Positions 21,515-30,396 of a DNA stretch of 64,000 nt are shown one piece after another (within the stretch, counting starts at the first letter, position 1; each line of letters starts with the position of its first letter). Location: assembly GCF_006440775.1 (NCBI RefSeq), contig NZ_VFTZ01000005.1:62001-126000 (forward strand), given 5' to 3'. Source of the stretch: Mesorhizobium sp. B2-7-2 (GTDB lineage: Bacteria; Pseudomonadota; Alphaproteobacteria; Rhizobiales; Rhizobiaceae). The notes beneath the pieces were generated by a model. The model was not told where the DNA came from and did no database searches. It saw only the letters and a list, made by a program, of their open reading frames with translations. The translations under genes were made by a program, and so were the position numbers.

Positions 21515-21635
21515 CGACGCTCTCCGGCCTTGCTCATTCTCCGGCGGCACATATAGGCCAGATCATAGCACGGTTGAACTCAATTTTCCTTAGTGCTTTG
21601 TCAAATGGACCTGGTTCACGCAAATTCAAGCGGCG

Positions 21636-22235
21636 ATGGAAAACGAACCCTTGATCGACGACGCGCTGAAAAGCGAGCTTGCGGCGCTCTACCGGGCTGC
21701 CGATCGCCACTACCATGGCTTGGCCCACATCGAGGCTATGCTGGCGCTGGCGGCCGAATACCGACGGCTTCTGCATGACCCCGAGGCTGTCGAAGCGGCG
21801 ATCTGGTTTCATGACGCGATCTATGACAGCCGCGCCAAGGACAATGAGGCAAAAAGCGCAGACCTGGCCGAGAAAAAGCTCGCTGGGCGCGTCGATCCGC
21901 CTCGCCTCGCCCGCATAGCGGCGATGATCAACGCCACCGCCACCCATCAATTGCCGCCTTTACGCGACGAGAATGCGCTCAACGATGCGGCGCTTTTGCT
22001 CGACATGGATCTGGCGATCCTCGGCGCCGAACCCGCGGTCTTCGATGCTTATGAGAAGGCGGTCCGGCTGGAATATGGCTGGGTGGAGGAGCCGATGTGG
22101 CGCGCCGGCCGCGCGGCGGTCCTGAAGAGTTTCCTCGCCCGTCCGCATATTTTCTACACATCCGGATTCCGGCAGCGTTTCGAGACCCGGGCAAGGACGA
22201 ACCTCCAGCGCTCGCTCGCGGCGTTGGAGGGCTGA
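21636..22235 (+). CDS. HD-superfamily predicted metal-dependent phosphohydrolase
   Basis: 199 residues. The HD metal ligands are visible in HYHGLAHIEAML (residues about 26-37) and IWFHDAIYD (about 61-69), with a later Asp in LLDMDLAIL. This pattern belongs to the uncharacterised HD group often annotated as N-methyl-D-aspartate receptor NMDAR2C-subunit-like. The substrate is probably a phosphorylated small molecule or nucleotide. Monocistronic; it converges on the GNAT gene 5 bp away. Confidence 0.75.
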   Translation: MENEPLIDDALKSELAALYRAADRHYHGLAHIEAMLALAAEYRRLLHDPEAVEAAIWFHDAIYDSRAKDNEAKSADLAEKKLAGRVDPPRLARIAAMINATATHQLPPLRDENALNDAALLLDMDLAILGAEPAVFDAYEKAVRLEYGWVEEPMWRAGRAAVLKSFLARPHIFYTSGFRQRFETRARTNLQRSLAALEG

Positions 22236-22240
22236 AAAGC

Positions 22241-22741
22241 CTAATCCGGAAAAGTCTCCATCCGTTGCGCATAGGGCTTGAATCCCGCGCCTCCATAGAC
22301 CGACTGGGCGGCCGGATGGTCATAAGTGTCGGTGTGGAGCCAAAGCCTTCGCGGCCGATGCGACCACGCCGCGCGTAACGCCTGGTCGAGCAGGAACGGC
22401 CCCAGCCGCTTTCCTTGAAAAGCCGGGACCAGTCCGAAGTGAACGAGCTCGACAGCCTCTTCGCCGACATTGTTGAACTCGCAGAAGCCGGCGGCCTCGC
22501 CGGCGACACGCAGCACATGGATGTGCGTGGCGTCATCGGCGAGCAGCTTTTCGAGGTCCGCCTCTGACATGCGCAGTCGCTGGTCCCATTGCACCGGTCC
22601 GCCGACGGCACGATAGAGATCGAGATAGCCCGAAAGATCGGGCCTTTCGCGCGCCACGACCGCGACGGGCGACGGTGACGCAAGCGGCACGCCCTGAGGC
22701 GGCGCCAGCATCTCCATATAGGTGACCAGCAGATCGACCAT
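22241..22741 (-). CDS. GNAT family N-acetyltransferase
   Basis: 166 residues. The acetyl-CoA binding motif A is seen as VELVHFGLVPAFQGKRLGPFLLDQAL (in pieces: Q/RxxGxG/A equivalent QGKRLG). Motif B lies around YGGAGFKPYAQRMETFPD. The N-terminal third has a Trp-Asp region (PVQWDQRL). The substrate is unknown. It starts 24 nt after the alpha/beta-hydrolase gene on the same strand and is probably the last gene of the DUF192-hydrolase-GNAT operon. Confidence 0.8.
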   Translation of the reverse strand: MVDLLVTYMEMLAPPQGVPLASPSPVAVVARERPDLSGYLDLYRAVGGPVQWDQRLRMSEADLEKLLADDATHIHVLRVAGEAAGFCEFNNVGEEAVELVHFGLVPAFQGKRLGPFLLDQALRAAWSHRPRRLWLHTDTYDHPAAQSVYGGAGFKPYAQRMETFPD

Positions 22742-22765
22742 TGTCAGCCCAGCAGCGCCGCGCGC

Positions 22766-23533
22766 TTAGAGCGGGTTCTCGGCGTAGAACTCGAGCACGC
22801 GTTGCTTGAAGCTCTTGTCGCCGACGGCGAGCATGTGGTCGCGGCCCTCGATATGAAAGGCACTGGCATTCGGCATCAGCGCCGCAAGCTCGTCCGGCGA
22901 ACCGCCGATGTCGTCCTTCGTGCCGACGGCAATCAGCGTCGGCTGGGCGATGCGGGCCATGTCATCCTCGCTCAGCAACTCGCGCGACTTTGCGATGCAA
23001 GCCGCAAGCGCACGACGGTCGCTGCGCGTCTGATCTGCGAAAGCGCGAAAGGAGCGGCCGCGCGGATGCGTGGTGGCGGCGGGATCCTCCGCCAGCAGGG
23101 CAGCCGCGATCGGATCCCAGTCGCCGACGCCGTCGACCATGCCGATGCCGAGGCCGCCGAACACCAGCGTCGCCACCTTCTGCGGATCGGAGAGCGCCAG
23201 GAAAGCCGAGACGCGCGCGCCCATCGAATAACCCATGACATGCGCGCGCTCGATGCCGAGATTATCAAGCAGCGCGGCCGCATCGGACGCCATCTTGGCC
23301 GGCGTGTAATCGGCCTCGTCATAGCTCTTCGACGACGAGCCATGGCCGCGATGGTCGAAGGCAATCGCCCGGTAGCCGGCGTCGTTCAGCGTCTTGAACC
23401 AGCCCGGCGAGACCCAGTTGACGTAGTGGCTGGAGGCAAAGCCGTGGATCATCAGCACCGGGTTGCCCTGCCCCGAGGCCGGTTGGCGATCGAGATAGGC
23501 AAGTTCGAAACCGTCATGGGAAAAGAACTGCAT
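22766..23533 (-). CDS. Alpha/beta fold hydrolase
   Basis: 255 residues. The oxyanion strand LMIHGFASS (about residue 27), nucleophile elbow GYSMGA (Ser about 100), and late His in GRDHMLAVGD (about 232) are present. DHRGHGSSSKS is the usual esterase/epoxide-hydrolase loop. The substrate is unknown; it is a probable carboxylesterase or C-C hydrolase. It starts 15 nt after the DUF192 gene, so the two are co-transcribed. Confidence 0.8.
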   Translation of the reverse strand: MQFFSHDGFELAYLDRQPASGQGNPVLMIHGFASSHYVNWVSPGWFKTLNDAGYRAIAFDHRGHGSSSKSYDEADYTPAKMASDAAALLDNLGIERAHVMGYSMGARVSAFLALSDPQKVATLVFGGLGIGMVDGVGDWDPIAAALLAEDPAATTHPRGRSFRAFADQTRSDRRALAACIAKSRELLSEDDMARIAQPTLIAVGTKDDIGGSPDELAALMPNASAFHIEGRDHMLAVGDKSFKQRVLEFYAENPL

Positions 23534-23548
23534 CGGCGGAACTGCTTC

Positions 23549-24043
23549 TCAGTTGGAACTGGAGGCGATAGCCGGGTGGCGCAACAGATCGCCTTCCTTG
23601 ATGCCGTCCCTGGCGGCTGTGCCGGCCTTGAGTTCAAGCACGAAGCGCACGGGCTGTCCCGGCGAGATGATCGCTTCGGATTCGGGCTCGCCGCGCTTGA
23701 TGGCTTTGATCCTGCCATCCTCACCGATGAAGATGAGGTCGAGCGCCATCGGCGTGTTCTTCATCCAGAAGTCCACCTCGTCCGTTCTTTCAAAGACGAA
23801 CAGCATGCCGTGATCGTCTGCCATGGTCCGGCGAAACATTAGTCCTGCCTCGCGTTCGGCTGAGGTATCGGCGATCTCGATGGAGAAGGAACGCTCGCCG
23901 GAGCCGGTCGACACCACAAGCGGCGTCCGGTCGATCGGCAGCAGCATCGCATCCGCCGAACTTGGTTTCGCAGCAATGAAACAGGCGGCGAAAACGATCG
24001 CGGCGCAGAATATGCCCGCAGTCAGCCAATTGCGATGAACCAT
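23549..24043 (-). CDS. DUF192 family exported protein
   Basis: 164 residues. The N-terminal hydrophobic segment (LTAGIFCAAIVFAACFIA) is a signal peptide or anchor. The DUF192 core follows from about residue 43 with the conserved REAGLMFRRTMADDHGMLF and FWMKNTPMALDLIFI stretches and FVLELKAGTAARDGI near the end. The family is widespread and its role unknown. It is the first gene of a three-gene operon with the hydrolase and GNAT genes. Confidence 0.85.
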   Translation of the reverse strand: MVHRNWLTAGIFCAAIVFAACFIAAKPSSADAMLLPIDRTPLVVSTGSGERSFSIEIADTSAEREAGLMFRRTMADDHGMLFVFERTDEVDFWMKNTPMALDLIFIGEDGRIKAIKRGEPESEAIISPGQPVRFVLELKAGTAARDGIKEGDLLRHPAIASSSN

Positions 24044-24072
24044 GCGTACCTCGTCCAGACGCTCGTCCTAAC

Positions 24073-24115
24073 CCATGATCCGGACAAGTGGAACCGGTTT
24101 TCGGACAAGATGGTC
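24073..24115. repeat. RIME-like element, diverged copy
   Basis: CATGATCCGGACAAGTGG...CCGGTTTTCGGACAAGATGG has the same palindrome-plus-GGTTTTCGGA plan as 3905-3955, with mismatches in the arms. It lies between the cold-shock gene and the DUF192 gene. Confidence 0.45.
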
Positions 24116-24156
24116 GCGCCGCGGCAAAGGGACTTTTCGACTGCGTCGAGAAGCCC

Positions 24157-24750
24157 TCAGTGCGAGACCGACAAGGTACCCATATCGGGGTGGATTTCGG
24201 CGGCCATAAGGCCTTTGTCGCCGCGTCCGAAGCGAACGAGCACGACTTGGCCGGGGCGGAGCTCGGTTATGCCGTAGCGCCGCAGCGTCTCCATGTGGAC
24301 GAAGATGTCTTCCGTCCCCTCGCCCCGCGTCAGGAAGCCGAAACCCTTGGTGCGGTTGAACCACTTGACCAAGGCTCGCTCGAGGCCGCTCTCCGGGTTG
24401 ACGGTGACGTGGGTGCGCTGTTCCTGCTCTGCCGGGTGGACGGCCGTCGAGGCATCCATGGAAAGGACGCGGAAAGCCTGCAAGCCGCGCTCGCCCTGTT
24501 TCACCAGGCAGACGACCCGCGCGCCCTCGAGCGCCGTCTGGAAACCGTCCCTTCGAAGACATGTCACATGGAGGAGAATATCACCCGAGACGCCGTCGTC
24601 CGGAAGAATGAAGCCGTAGCCCTTGGCCACGTCGAACCATTTGATAGCGCCGGCGATTTCGACAAGCTCGGCGGAGTCGCCGCCATTGTCCCGCTGCAAG
24701 GCGTCGTCAAGGCTTCCGTCCCGCCTCGTGAAAGAGGCTTTTTCCCCCAT
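24157..24750 (-). CDS. Cold-shock protein with two CSD domains
   Basis: 197 residues from the ATG at 24750 (GGGGGG 7 nt upstream; a start at 24783 is less likely). Domain 1 (about residues 33-95) has [13 protein letters not shown] and DILLHV. Domain 2 (about 127-190) has [13 protein letters not shown] and DIFVHM. These are the RNP1 and RNP2 motifs that bind single-stranded RNA or DNA. Double-CSD proteins of about 200 residues are typical of alphaproteobacteria, where they act as RNA chaperones in cold or stationary phase. A long GC-poor leader upstream may contribute to regulation. Confidence 0.9.
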   Translation of the reverse strand: MGEKASFTRRDGSLDDALQRDNGGDSAELVEIAGAIKWFDVAKGYGFILPDDGVSGDILLHVTCLRRDGFQTALEGARVVCLVKQGERGLQAFRVLSMDASTAVHPAEQEQRTHVTVNPESGLERALVKWFNRTKGFGFLTRGEGTEDIFVHMETLRRYGITELRPGQVVLVRFGRGDKGLMAAEIHPDMGTLSVSH

Positions 24751-25011
24751 AAGAATGCCCCCCTTTTTCCAACTGAACCGCAACTGATTCTTGCCAAGAG
24801 ATTAACACTGCGGCTTCCGGGGTGTGCAAGGGCTGACGTGCCTTTTTTCACCGTTCAGCACCGGAAAGGCTGAAATGTCCTTTGCCGGCGCTTCCGTAAG
24901 CCGAAATCGCAAGGCCTGAAATCGACCGCGCCGCCGCTATTGTCGGACGATTGCCCTTTCACCGGACGGCTCCTATGGTGCCCGCAACCCCAACACTTTG
25001 AGGAAGCCGCC

Positions 25012-25452
25012 ATGCGCTATCTGCACACAATGGTCCGCGTCGCCGATATCGACCAGTCGCTCGATTTCTACTGCAACAAGCTCGGCCTCAAGGAGGTGCG
25101 CCGCTACGAGAACGAGCAGGGTCGCTACACGCTCATCTTCCTCGCCGCGCCGGAAGACGAGCAGAGCGGCATCGATGAGAAAGCGCCGCTGGTCGAATTG
25201 ACCTACAATTGGGACCCGGAGGACTATAAGGGCGGCCGCAATTTCGGCCACCTCGCCTACGAGGTCGACGACATCTATGCAACCTGCCAGAAGCTGATGG
25301 ACAATGGCGTGACCATCAATCGTCCGCCGCGCGACGGCAACATGGCTTTCGTCCGCTCGCCGGACGGCATCTCGATCGAGCTGCTGCAGAAGGGCCCGGC
25401 CAAGGCGAAGGCCGAACCATGGGCCTCGATGCCGAACACAGGGGCCTGGTAA
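25012..25452 (+). CDS. gloA: Lactoylglutathione lyase (glyoxalase I)
   Basis: 146 residues from the ATG at 25012 (GAGGAAG upstream). A vicinal-oxygen-chelate fold with all four metal ligands placed: His5, Glu62, His80 and Glu123. The short loop form ([18 protein letters not shown]) is that of Ni-dependent bacterial enzymes. It converts the methylglyoxal-glutathione adduct to S-lactoylglutathione in the cytoplasm. Single gene, followed by a full RIME-like repeat. Confidence 0.93.
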   Translation: MRYLHTMVRVADIDQSLDFYCNKLGLKEVRRYENEQGRYTLIFLAAPEDEQSGIDEKAPLVELTYNWDPEDYKGGRNFGHLAYEVDDIYATCQKLMDNGVTINRPPRDGNMAFVRSPDGISIELLQKGPAKAKAEPWASMPNTGAW

Positions 25453-25489
25453 ATCCGGCGATGCCGCGCCGATCTGGCCGGCCGCCGCC

Positions 25490-25591
25490 AGAGCAATTCC
25501 AGCAAAAGTGTGGGCGGTTTTCCGTTCGGAATTGCGTCAAAACGAAGAGATAGAGCGGTTCGCCGTTTCGGCGAAACGGTGAAACACTCTA
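25490..25591. repeat. RIME-like palindromic element, full-length copy
   Basis: 102 bp from AGAGCAATTCC to ACACTCTA. Nearly the same sequence and length as 9042-9144, including TAGAGCGGTTCGCCGTTTC at the centre of the right half. Lies between gloA and the DUF2218 gene. Confidence 0.75.
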
Positions 25592-25676
25592 GCGTTTCGC
25601 CGGGCATCGCCTATCTATCGGGAATTGGCGCCAGCCTCGTCCAGGCTGGCGTTTCTTCATCCGCCAGGAGAATTTC

Positions 25677-25964
25677 ATGCTGACCAGCCGCGCCGATGTC
25701 GCCACCGAACATGCCAGCCGCTACCTGCAGCAGCTCTGCAAGCACTGGTCGCATAAATTCCCGGTCGAGTTCGACCCGCGGCACGGCGCCATCCAACTCT
25801 CGATCGGCCGCACCGTGATGGACGCCGACGATCAGGCGCTGCACATCGCTGTGGCCGCCGACGATGAAGCGTCGCTGGAGCGGCTTGAGAGCGTGGTCGC
25901 CGACCATATCAAGCGCTTCGCCTTCCGCGAGGAATTGAGCTTCGATTGGCAAAAGGCCGCCTGA
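25677..25964 (+). CDS. DUF2218 family protein
   Basis: 95 residues: LTSRADVATEHASRYLQQLCKHW at the start (shown in part) and RFAFREELSFDWQ at the end are the DUF2218 hallmarks. The family is small and soluble; in some genomes it sits near siderophore genes, but none are here. An AGGAG ribosome site precedes the ATG at 25677. Function unknown. Confidence 0.85.
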   Translation: MLTSRADVATEHASRYLQQLCKHWSHKFPVEFDPRHGAIQLSIGRTVMDADDQALHIAVAADDEASLERLESVVADHIKRFAFREELSFDWQKAA

Positions 25965-25967
25965 GCT

Positions 25968-25989
25968 GGAGCAATTCCGGGAAAAGTGC
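25968..25989. repeat. Truncated RIME-like half element
   Basis: GGAGCAATTCCGGGAAAAGTG is the left half of the element seen at 25490; the right palindrome is missing. It starts 4 nt after the DUF2218 stop codon. Confidence 0.45.
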
Positions 25990-25998
25990 CTCGAACAG

Positions 25999-26559
25999 TC
26001 AGCCGCCGGCCTTGCCGACCATTTCGAGCAGCGCCAGCACGCTGCGCCAGTTGCGCGCCGTGCCCGGCACCTTCAAGGTACGCGGGATGAGATTGGCGAA
26101 CACCGATTTGCCGAGACCGTCCGGCGCATGCAGGTAAAGCACGTTGCCCTTGACCTCGAAGCGCTCGGGGCCGGTGCATTTGTCGGCGAGCCGCTTGGTC
26201 TCCTCGGCGGTCGGCTCCCGTTCCAGCGCATAGGCGTGCAGCTTGGTCGGCTCGCCGGCGACCTCGGGATAGGGGTTGTCCTTCACCAGCCGCTCGAACC
26301 AGCCGGCATCGCGCACCATGATGCGCGAATGAAAACCCCACTTCTTCTCGAAGGCAGCCTCGATCTCCCTGGTCAGCGCCGCCGCGTCCCCCTTCTTCGC
26401 CCGGAAGACGACATTGCCGCTCTGCACATAGGTCGCCACGTCTGCGAAGCCGAGACTTTCGAAGAAGGCTTTGAGCTCCGCCATTTTAACGATGCGGTTG
26501 CCGCCGACATTGATGCCGGAAAACAGCGCCACGAAAACCGTGCTTTGGTTTGCGCTCAT
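25999..26559 (-). CDS. DUF1697 family protein
   Basis: 186 residues with the family signature VALFSGINVGGNRIVKM at the N-terminus, FADVATYVQSGNVVF after it, and late NWRSVLALLEM. The function of DUF1697 is unknown. Its ATG overlaps the ilvA stop codon by 4 nt (ATGA), so it is translationally coupled to ilvA. Confidence 0.88.
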   Translation of the reverse strand: MSANQSTVFVALFSGINVGGNRIVKMAELKAFFESLGFADVATYVQSGNVVFRAKKGDAAALTREIEAAFEKKWGFHSRIMVRDAGWFERLVKDNPYPEVAGEPTKLHAYALEREPTAEETKRLADKCTGPERFEVKGNVLYLHAPDGLGKSVFANLIPRTLKVPGTARNWRSVLALLEMVGKAGG

Positions 26560-27812
26560 ATGATGAATCCCGCCAGCGTCTCGTTATCGGTGATGTCCTG
26601 ATATTGCACGCCTTCGGCGTCGAAATTGGCTTTCAGCAGGTCGAAATTGCGCCGGTCCTTGGTCTCGATGCCGATCAGCACCGAGCCGAAGTTGCGCGCC
26701 GACTTTTTCAGATACTCGAAGCGGGCGATATCGTCGTCGGGACCGAGCATTTCGAGGAAATCGCGCAGCGCGCCCGGCCGTTGCGGGAAGCGGATGATGA
26801 AATACTTCTTCAATCCCTCGAAGCGCAGCGCCCTCTCCTTCACGTCCGGCAGCCGCTCGAAGTCGAAATTGCCGCCGGAGACGACGGCGACGATGGTCTT
26901 GCCCCTGATCTCCTTGCGCGAAAAATCCTTGAGCGCGTCGATCGCCAGCGCGCCGGCCGGCTCCAGCACGACGCCCTCGACATTGAGCATCTCGATCATG
27001 GTGGCGCAGAGCCGGTTCTCCGGAACCAGCCGCACGGCATCGGCGGTGAAGTCCTTGAGATGGCGCAACGGCTCGCGTCCGATCTCGGCCACCGCGGCAC
27101 CGTCGACAAAATTGTCGACCTTGGCGAGCCTGACCCGCTTGCCGCCGGCAAGGCTCTCGCGCAGGCTCGGCGCGCCCGCCGGCTCGCAGAACACGAAACG
27201 CGGGTCGCGATGCTGGTCGGCGAAATAGTGGGTCACACCGGCGGCAAGGCCGCCGCCGCCCACCGGCAGCATGACGATGTCGGGCACCCGCCCGCCCGGC
27301 ATCTGGGCCGCGATCTCGTAGGCAACCGTCGCCTGGCCCTCGATAATGTCCTTGTGGTCGAAGGGCGGCACCATATGCGCGCCGGCGGTCTCGGTGAATT
27401 CGAAGGCGGCGCGGTAGCAATCGTCGAAGAAGTCGCCGACCAGCCTGATCTCGACGAAATCGCCGCCGAACAGCCGCGTCTTGTCGATCTTCTGCTGCGG
27501 CGTCGTCACCGGCATGAACACGACGCCCTTCTTGCCGAAATGGCGGCAGACGAAGGCAAAGCCCTGGGCGTGATTGCCTGCCGAGGCGCAGACGAACAGC
27601 TCGGCATTGTTGCCGGCGGCGAGCGCCTTGCGGAAGAAGTTGAACGCGCCCCTGATCTTGTAGGAGCGCACCGGCGTCAGGTCCTCACGCTTCAAAAGGA
27701 TGCGCGCGCCTGTCTTCTTGGACAGGTAATCGTTCTCCTGCAGCGGCGTTTCCGGAAAGATTTCGCGGATCGCCTCGGCGGCAGCGGCGACGCGAGAAGA
27801 GAAGCTGTTCAA
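26556..27812 (-). CDS. ilvA: Threonine ammonia-lyase (threonine dehydratase)
   Basis: 418 residues from a TTG at 27812, with GAGGGA 8 nt upstream. No ATG or GTG lies at this position, and upstream codons of the same frame look non-coding. The PLP lysine is in VRSYKIRGAFNF (about residue 50), the phosphate-binding Gly loop is VGGGGLAAG, and a C-terminal ACT-like regulatory domain (about 320-418) starts near YFIIRFPQRPGALRDF. It deaminates threonine to 2-oxobutanoate, the first step of isoleucine synthesis, or catabolically. A 5-codon ATG frame overlaps the start codon. Overlaps the DUF1697 gene. Confidence 0.92.
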   Translation of the reverse strand: MNSFSSRVAAAAEAIREIFPETPLQENDYLSKKTGARILLKREDLTPVRSYKIRGAFNFFRKALAAGNNAELFVCASAGNHAQGFAFVCRHFGKKGVVFMPVTTPQQKIDKTRLFGGDFVEIRLVGDFFDDCYRAAFEFTETAGAHMVPPFDHKDIIEGQATVAYEIAAQMPGGRVPDIVMLPVGGGGLAAGVTHYFADQHRDPRFVFCEPAGAPSLRESLAGGKRVRLAKVDNFVDGAAVAEIGREPLRHLKDFTADAVRLVPENRLCATMIEMLNVEGVVLEPAGALAIDALKDFSRKEIRGKTIVAVVSGGNFDFERLPDVKERALRFEGLKKYFIIRFPQRPGALRDFLEMLGPDDDIARFEYLKKSARNFGSVLIGIETKDRRNFDLLKANFDAEGVQYQDITDNETLAGFII

Positions 27813-28044
27813 TAGAAGTCCCTCATTTGGTCTCGGCGGTACGCCAGGACAGCCGTATCCCGTGCCGGCAACCTTCCTGCCGCCGTTTTGGCTTTCGCGC
27901 AACAGTGCAATGGCCGTCGCCCGACGCTGAGCCAATTTCCACTGGACACGACTTACTTTAGCCGCACTTCGGCTGTCCGGGAGATTTCCGCGGAGGTGGA
28001 CGGCCAATCGTGGCCGCGGTGGAATTGCCAGTGAAAGTGTCGAC

Positions 28045-29121
28045 GTGCGGTTGAAGACAATTCTGATCATTGCCTTTGCCCTGCTGATAGCAGGCTGCGC
28101 GGGCCACCAGACGCAGGAAATCCTGGGCAGCGTCGTCGTGCCGACGACGGCGACCGAGATCGCCGGCAACCACTCGATCTTCATCGCCACGACCCGCAAG
28201 CGCTCCGACGACCCGAACAAGGTTTTTGACGGCGAACGCTCGGCGACCCTCAACTATGCGCGTGTCAACGTCACCGTTCCCCCCATTCACCAGACCGGCC
28301 AGATCGAGCGCCGTTCGCGCGGCAAGTCGAATGACCCGACGAAATATTTCATGGCCTCCGAAGTCGTCGGCTACGACACGCAGCCGAAATTCGCCAGCGC
28401 CCTCAACGCCGACATCGACGCCCGCGGCGGCCGCGTCATGGTTTTCGTCCACGGCTACAACACCGGCTTCGACGACGCCGTCTATCGGCTGACCCAGATC
28501 GTCCATGATTCCGGCTATCCGGGCACGCCGGTGCTGTTTTCCTGGGCCTCCGGCGCCAAGACCACCGACTATGTCTATGACAAGGAAAGCGCCGCCGCCG
28601 CCCGCGACCAGCTGGAGGTGACGTTGCGGATGCTGGCGCAGACCGGCGCCCGGCGCATCGACATTGTCGCCCATTCGATGGGAACCTGGGTGACGATGGA
28701 AACGCTGCGCCAGCTTGCCATCACCGGCGACCGCGATCTCGGCGGCAAGCTCGGCGACGTTGTGCTCGCCTCGCCCGACATCGATGTCGACGTCTTCAAG
28801 AGCCAGATGCGCCGCTACGGCAAGCCGGACAAGCCCTTCATCCTGCTCCTGTCGGACGACGACCGGGCGCTGCGGCTCTCCGGCCTGATCGCCGGCGCGC
28901 GGCCGCGCGTCGGCGACTATCGTGATGCCGCAGATCTCGCCTCCTATGGCGTCACGGTGGTCGACCTCTCCAAGATCAAGGGCGTCGACAGTTTCAACCA
29001 CACCAAATTCGCCGACAATCCGATGATGGTGCAGATGATCGGACAGCGGCTGCGTGAGGACGATGGCTTTGCCAGCGATCGTGATGTGACGGACCGCATC
29101 CGTCAGCTGGCTGCGCAGTAA
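28045..29121 (+). CDS. DUF900-type alpha/beta hydrolase lipoprotein, copy 1
   Basis: 358 residues from the GTG at 28045. The lipobox LLIAGC (Cys at about 18) predicts an envelope lipoprotein. The alpha/beta-hydrolase core holds VFVHGYNTGFDDAV (about residue 135) and the nucleophile IVAHSMGTW (Ser about 215). A probable acidic residue lies in the SPDIDVDVF region. The substrate of DUF900 hydrolases is unknown. Its closest relative is the next gene: the two share order, motif spacing and long identical runs such as LRQLAITGDRDLGGKLG, so they arose by tandem duplication. Confidence 0.85.
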   Translation: MRLKTILIIAFALLIAGCAGHQTQEILGSVVVPTTATEIAGNHSIFIATTRKRSDDPNKVFDGERSATLNYARVNVTVPPIHQTGQIERRSRGKSNDPTKYFMASEVVGYDTQPKFASALNADIDARGGRVMVFVHGYNTGFDDAVYRLTQIVHDSGYPGTPVLFSWASGAKTTDYVYDKESAAAARDQLEVTLRMLAQTGARRIDIVAHSMGTWVTMETLRQLAITGDRDLGGKLGDVVLASPDIDVDVFKSQMRRYGKPDKPFILLLSDDDRALRLSGLIAGARPRVGDYRDAADLASYGVTVVDLSKIKGVDSFNHTKFADNPMMVQMIGQRLREDDGFASDRDVTDRIRQLAAQ

Positions 29122-29225
29122 CCGTATCGGTGCGGGTTCCGCGCCGCAGGGACTTTGAACTGGACCCGGCCGCTCTCTGGCTTTATCGCAGTAGCAAGAG
29201 ACGTTGCCGCCTTGGGGGACCCCGG

Positions 29226-30389
29226 GTGACTGTGCATGTGAAGATCGTTGTCGGCCTTGCCTTCACGCTCGCCCTCGCCGGCTGCGCCGGTCCCACGCAT
29301 GATCTTCTCAACCGCAAAACAGTTACAGCGCCTGCCTCCGACATTGCCGCCACGCATGAGATCTTCGTCGCCACCACCCGCCAGCAGGCGACCAAGGATC
29401 CGCGCCAGGTCTTCGACGGCGACCGTTCGCTGACCACCAGCTACGCCCGCGTCGACGTCACCGTGCCGAAGATCCACCAGGTCGGCGCGATCGAGCGCGC
29501 CAAGGGCTCGGCTGACTCCAATCCGGCCAAGCAGTTCACCGCCACCGATGTCGTCCGCTATGGCGACGCGCGGCAATTCGCCAAGGCGGTCGGGGCCGAC
29601 ATTTCCATGCGCGGCGACCGTGCCCTGGTGTTCGTGCACGGCTTCAACAACGGTTTCGACGACGGTATCTACCGCATCACGCAGATAGCGCATGACACCA
29701 AATATCCCGGAACGCCGGTGCTGTTCTCGTGGGCATCGAGCGCCAAGGCGACCGGCTACATCTACGACAAGGACAGTTCGACAGCCGCGCGCGACGATCT
29801 CGAGGCGACGCTGCGGATGCTTGCCAAGACACGCGTCAAGAGCATCGACATCATCGCCCATTCGATGGGCACCTGGCTGACGATGGAGGCGCTGCGCCAG
29901 CTCGCCATCACTGGCGACCGCGATCTCGGCGGCAAGCTCGGTTACGTCATCCTCGCCTCGCCCGACATCGACGTCGATGTCTTCAAGAAGCAGATGATCC
30001 GCTACGGCAAGCCGGACAAACCCTTTGCCATTCTGCTTTCGGGCGACGACCGGGCGTTGAAGCTGTCAAGCTTCATTTCCGGCGACAAGCCGCGCGTCGG
30101 CGACTACGGCAACGCGGCCGACCTCGCCGATTACGGCGTGACGGTGGTCGACCTGACCCACGCCAAGGGCGGCGACGGCGGCCTGAACCATGCCAAATTC
30201 GCAGACAATCCGATCCTGGTGCAATTGCTGGGCAACCGGCTGCGCACGCCGGCCGGCCTTGCTTCGGACGAGCCCGACCCGACGCAGCTCAACAATATCG
30301 GCCAGGGTCTCGGCAAGGCGGTCGGCTCTGTCGCCGAGGTCGTCATCACCACGCCGTTCAGGGTGTTGACCATCGCCACCGGCGGATAG
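29226..30389 (+). CDS. DUF900-type alpha/beta hydrolase lipoprotein, copy 2
   Basis: 387 residues from the GTG at 29226, preceded by GGGGGA at 6 nt; two further GTG codons at 29232 and 29238 are alternatives. The lipobox is LALAGC. The same motifs as copy 1 occur: VFVHGFNNGFDDGI and IIAHSMGTW. It carries an extra C-terminal extension of about 35 residues (from LASDEPDPTQLNNIG) absent from copy 1. It starts 104 nt after copy 1 and is probably co-transcribed with it. Converges on the adenine deaminase gene 7 bp away. Confidence 0.85.
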   Translation: MTVHVKIVVGLAFTLALAGCAGPTHDLLNRKTVTAPASDIAATHEIFVATTRQQATKDPRQVFDGDRSLTTSYARVDVTVPKIHQVGAIERAKGSADSNPAKQFTATDVVRYGDARQFAKAVGADISMRGDRALVFVHGFNNGFDDGIYRITQIAHDTKYPGTPVLFSWASSAKATGYIYDKDSSTAARDDLEATLRMLAKTRVKSIDIIAHSMGTWLTMEALRQLAITGDRDLGGKLGYVILASPDIDVDVFKKQMIRYGKPDKPFAILLSGDDRALKLSSFISGDKPRVGDYGNAADLADYGVTVVDLTHAKGGDGGLNHAKFADNPILVQLLGNRLRTPAGLASDEPDPTQLNNIGQGLGKAVGSVAEVVITTPFRVLTIATGG

Positions 30390-30396
30390 CTGACGC

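Noticed and set aside
27813..28253. N-terminal extension of ilvA to 28253
   Set aside because: The added residues have no PLP-enzyme homology and antisense-like composition, and the TTG at 27812 has a good ribosome site.
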